Notes under the pieces: model-generated
Database searches by the model: none
Told to the model about the DNA's origin: nothing
Seen by the model: only the letters and a program-made list of their open reading frames with translations
Shown here: piece after piece, positions 62,146 through 64,000 of the stretch
Numbering within the stretch: the stretch's first letter is position 1
How the letters are laid out: the number at the start of each line of letters is the position of its first letter
Program-made: the position numbers and the translations under genes
NCBI GenBank assembly: GCA_026874595.1
Contig: CM049310.1
Span: 68,638,556 to 68,702,555 of the forward strand
Direction of reading: 5' to 3'
Length of the DNA stretch: 64,000 nt
Source: Sipunculus nudus
Taxonomy: Eukaryota > Annelida > Sipuncula > Golfingiida > Sipunculidae

Positions 62146-62373
62146 GTCTGCCCTCTTCAGATAAATATGAAACAACTCTTCAGACGAACAAGAAGCAACA
62201 CGGGTCTGCCCTCTTCAGACGATCAAAAAAACAACAATAGTCTGCCCTCTTCAGACGAATATGAATCAACACGGGTCTGCCTTCTTCAGACGATCAAGAA
62301 AGAACACGGGTCTGCCCTCTTCAGACAAATTAGCAATAAGACGGGTCTGCCCTCTTCAGGTGAATATAAAAAA

Positions 62374-62460
62374 CACTGGTCCGTTCTCTTCTGCTAAATG
62401 TGAATCACTTGGCTTTTTTGGGATAAAAATTTGAGCCGCTGATCACAATACGATATCCGG
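62374..62460 (+). other. Flank source of the spacer at the array's right edge
   Basis: The spacer sequence here continues straight into unique DNA (GATATCCGGATCCGCCCGGG) rather than back into satellite, so this is the likely origin of the four internal copies. Confidence 0.8.
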
Positions 62461-63060
62461 ATCCGCCCGGGTATAAACTCATGTAGTCTGAGAGCCCAGG
62501 GACGGGAAATAAAATCATGTCGCCAAAGAAAACCTTGAGAGCGCTGGTAAATCAGTCAACAAAATTACCCCAATTTAAAAAACCGCAAAAAATAATTACC
62601 GACAAAATCGCGCCGATTTGGAAAAAAAATCTACCGACAACATCGTGCGACCATATCACTGGACAAGATCGTGTCTGCTTTAAGAGATCATGTTCAGGGG
62701 CTGGGAATGTAATTCAGTAACAAGCAATCAAGTTAGCCTAATCATTTTTTGACCCACTTTACCGTATTTGTCCCGATTTTTCGGTCAGTGGAGAGTTGCT
62801 TACTTTTCGAGTTTGTTCAAGTGTATTAAAATCGCTGTGGATAATTTTACCCATTTTCTTCTTTGATTTCACAATACCATGTAGCTTTATTTTACCTATG
62901 CTCCTTTTAAAACCAGTTTGGACGGGGACAGATGATGTTTTCTTTGGAAAGTTACAAAGACTTCCTGGTTTAATCAGTTTATTAATCATTTTCACGTTTG
63001 GTTGGGTTTTATCAAACACACAGAGCATGTTAGCATGTTACCAGAGTATTATTCACTGTC
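62461..63060. other. Right flank, no gene recognised
   Basis: ORFs of 67 codons (62517-62720, plus) and 89 codons (62759-63028 minus, overlapped by 62796-63065 plus) have no recognised domain. The sequence TACCGACAAAATCG is followed by a similar TACCGACAACATCG about 50 bp later. Confidence 0.4.
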
Positions 63061-63365
63061 CATAAGCTTCATGTCTCAGTATTTCTGTGAAATTTAATCT
63101 TAGGCATGCTGCCGATCAAAGATTATTTTCTAATCTCCATCAGCCCAATGCGATTTTTTTCTCTGTCAGGTACATCCTTGCACATTTAATTTCTGGGCTC
63201 AGTGTTTGTAACCAGCCTTGTCCATACGGACACCTGAATCGACTTTTCCGAGAAATTTAATCTAACGTGTGCTGCCGATCAAATAATAATTTCTGCTTAT
63301 CATCCAGGTTATTACGAAATTCTTTGAAACTTTTTTTAATGTACACTATTTGCACATTTAATCTG
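63061..63365 (+). repeat. Diverged tandem dimer, ~163-173-bp period
   Basis: GAAATTTAATCT with TGCTGCCGATCAAA recurs at about 63089 and 63252. TTGCACATTTAAT recurs about 173 bp apart (near 63178 and 63351). Sequence between the landmarks is only partly alike, so this is an old duplication. Confidence 0.65.
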
Positions 63366-64000
63366 TGTGGTCCATGCTCCCTCCCTGTCTCCTTGATTTG
63401 CTACCATTTGCCTAATGAACCTTGGCGGTCAGAGTGACGTCATCCTATCTACAGGAATTACCACGATCTGCTGGTGACAATTTAGTTGCTTGAGCTTCAG
63501 TAGAAGTCAGATCTTCATAATTTCTAGTAATCTGTAGCGATAAAAGGTCTATGTTCCTCATACTGTCATTCTGTCCGTCTTAAATTAAGAAGAGCCGTTG
63601 AAAGACGCGTATGTTAGATCACAGATACAAGATAACAACCGCGTGATCATTGTAAATTACTAATATGCAAATATCACAGGTCATAGGCAGCCAAACCGGA
63701 CATCTGCTGTCATTTGATGTTTTTAAATCAATTCATAATTTGCAAACATTTTACTTCTAAGCATATCATCTTGATGTCTCAGTCCCACCCAATCAAACCG
63801 ATCCAAAAAATTACGAACTAACATTTTAGTGTCCTCTTCCCTCGCTAAGTTTAACAAATATATGAAAGTAGTGGAATATTGAGTGTGAGCATTCAGAAGA
63901 TGTACACGACTTGAAAAAGATATGCTTGAGAGTGAATTACCACAATTTAATAATTAGACCGTTGTCCTTGCCGACAAGATGGAACATAAAGAACCCGTCA
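63366..64000. other. Unique sequence, no gene recognised
   Basis: No ORF of note. A perfect TGACGTCA palindrome (CRE consensus) lies at 63435-63442. About one such 8-mer is expected per window of this size, so no function is claimed. Confidence 0.4.

Larger units (their letters stand above)
31908..62372 (+). repeat. ~30.5-kb satellite array of a 35-bp unit
   Basis: Head-to-tail copies of a 35-bp unit, about 870 by length. The conserved half contains CGGGTCTGCCCTCTTCAGAC and the variable half is A-rich, most often GAACAAGAAACAAC. Common linker variants are GAAAAAGCAACAAC, TAAAAAGTAACAAC, TAACTAGAATCAAC and GATCAAGAAACAAC. Because 35 is not a multiple of 3, translation cycles through all frames every 105 bp. 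The consensus has no stop in any of the six frames, so the many ORFs here (up to 275 codons, both strands) are artefacts. Unit GC is about 51%, well above the flanks. Confidence 0.97.

Noticed and set aside
31908-62372. CRISPR-like array (conserved ~20-bp part alternating with variable ~15-bp part)
   Set aside because: The variable parts are a handful of recurring A-rich linker variants, not unique spacers. The unit is a plain 35-bp satellite with higher-order structure, no cas genes are present, and the context is eukaryotic.

Overview
The window looks like intergenic, repeat-dominated DNA from a eukaryote, most likely an invertebrate animal. The reasons are AT-rich unique sequence without compact genes, many microsatellites, a broken Gmr1-like Ty3/gypsy retrotransposon, an L1/Tx1-like LINE fragment, small inverted-repeat elements and two large minisatellite arrays. 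A mollusc is plausible but cannot be shown from sequence alone. I found no host gene, tRNA or rRNA that I can support. Nearly all longer open reading frames are by-products of tandem repeats.

Layout, left to right. Positions 715-3700 hold a 40-bp minisatellite that grades into a diverged 50-51-bp one. Position 4171-4422 is a 252-bp MITE-like element. From about 10.7 to 13.9 kb, on the minus strand, lies a decayed LTR retrotransposon. Its domains run protease, integrase (HHCC finger, DDE core, GPY module), then reverse transcriptase, and a candidate 3' LTR follows. This gene order is unusual for Ty3/gypsy and matches Gmr1-like elements. Position 14848-15595 is a ~278-bp dimeric repeat carrying a 12-bp palindrome. 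From 15.6 to 28.9 kb I see mostly unassigned AT-rich sequence, with a small tandem duplication, an 11-bp perfect inverted repeat and one unassigned 183-codon ORF. A decayed LINE on the minus strand occupies about 28.95-30.64 kb.

The dominant feature is a roughly 30.5-kb satellite at 31,908-62,372, built from about 870 copies (by length division) of a 35-bp unit. The consensus unit has no stop codon in any of the six frames, so it produces many overlapping ORFs that are not evidence of genes. Each unit carries the dyad GTCTG-N7-CAGAC. The array has a nested higher-order structure, with offsets of 558, 1,972, 2,253, 2,617 and 3,695 bp and long-range copies 12.6 and 15.5 kb apart. About 90 bp of the right-hand flank was captured into the array and amplified to four internal copies. 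The copy nearest the edge is the one most like the flank, which suggests direction and order.

The right flank (62.46-64 kb) is AT-rich and holds a diverged tandem dimer of ~165-173 bp. No pathway or operon-like organisation is present. The interest lies in satellite evolution and the retrotransposon's domain order.
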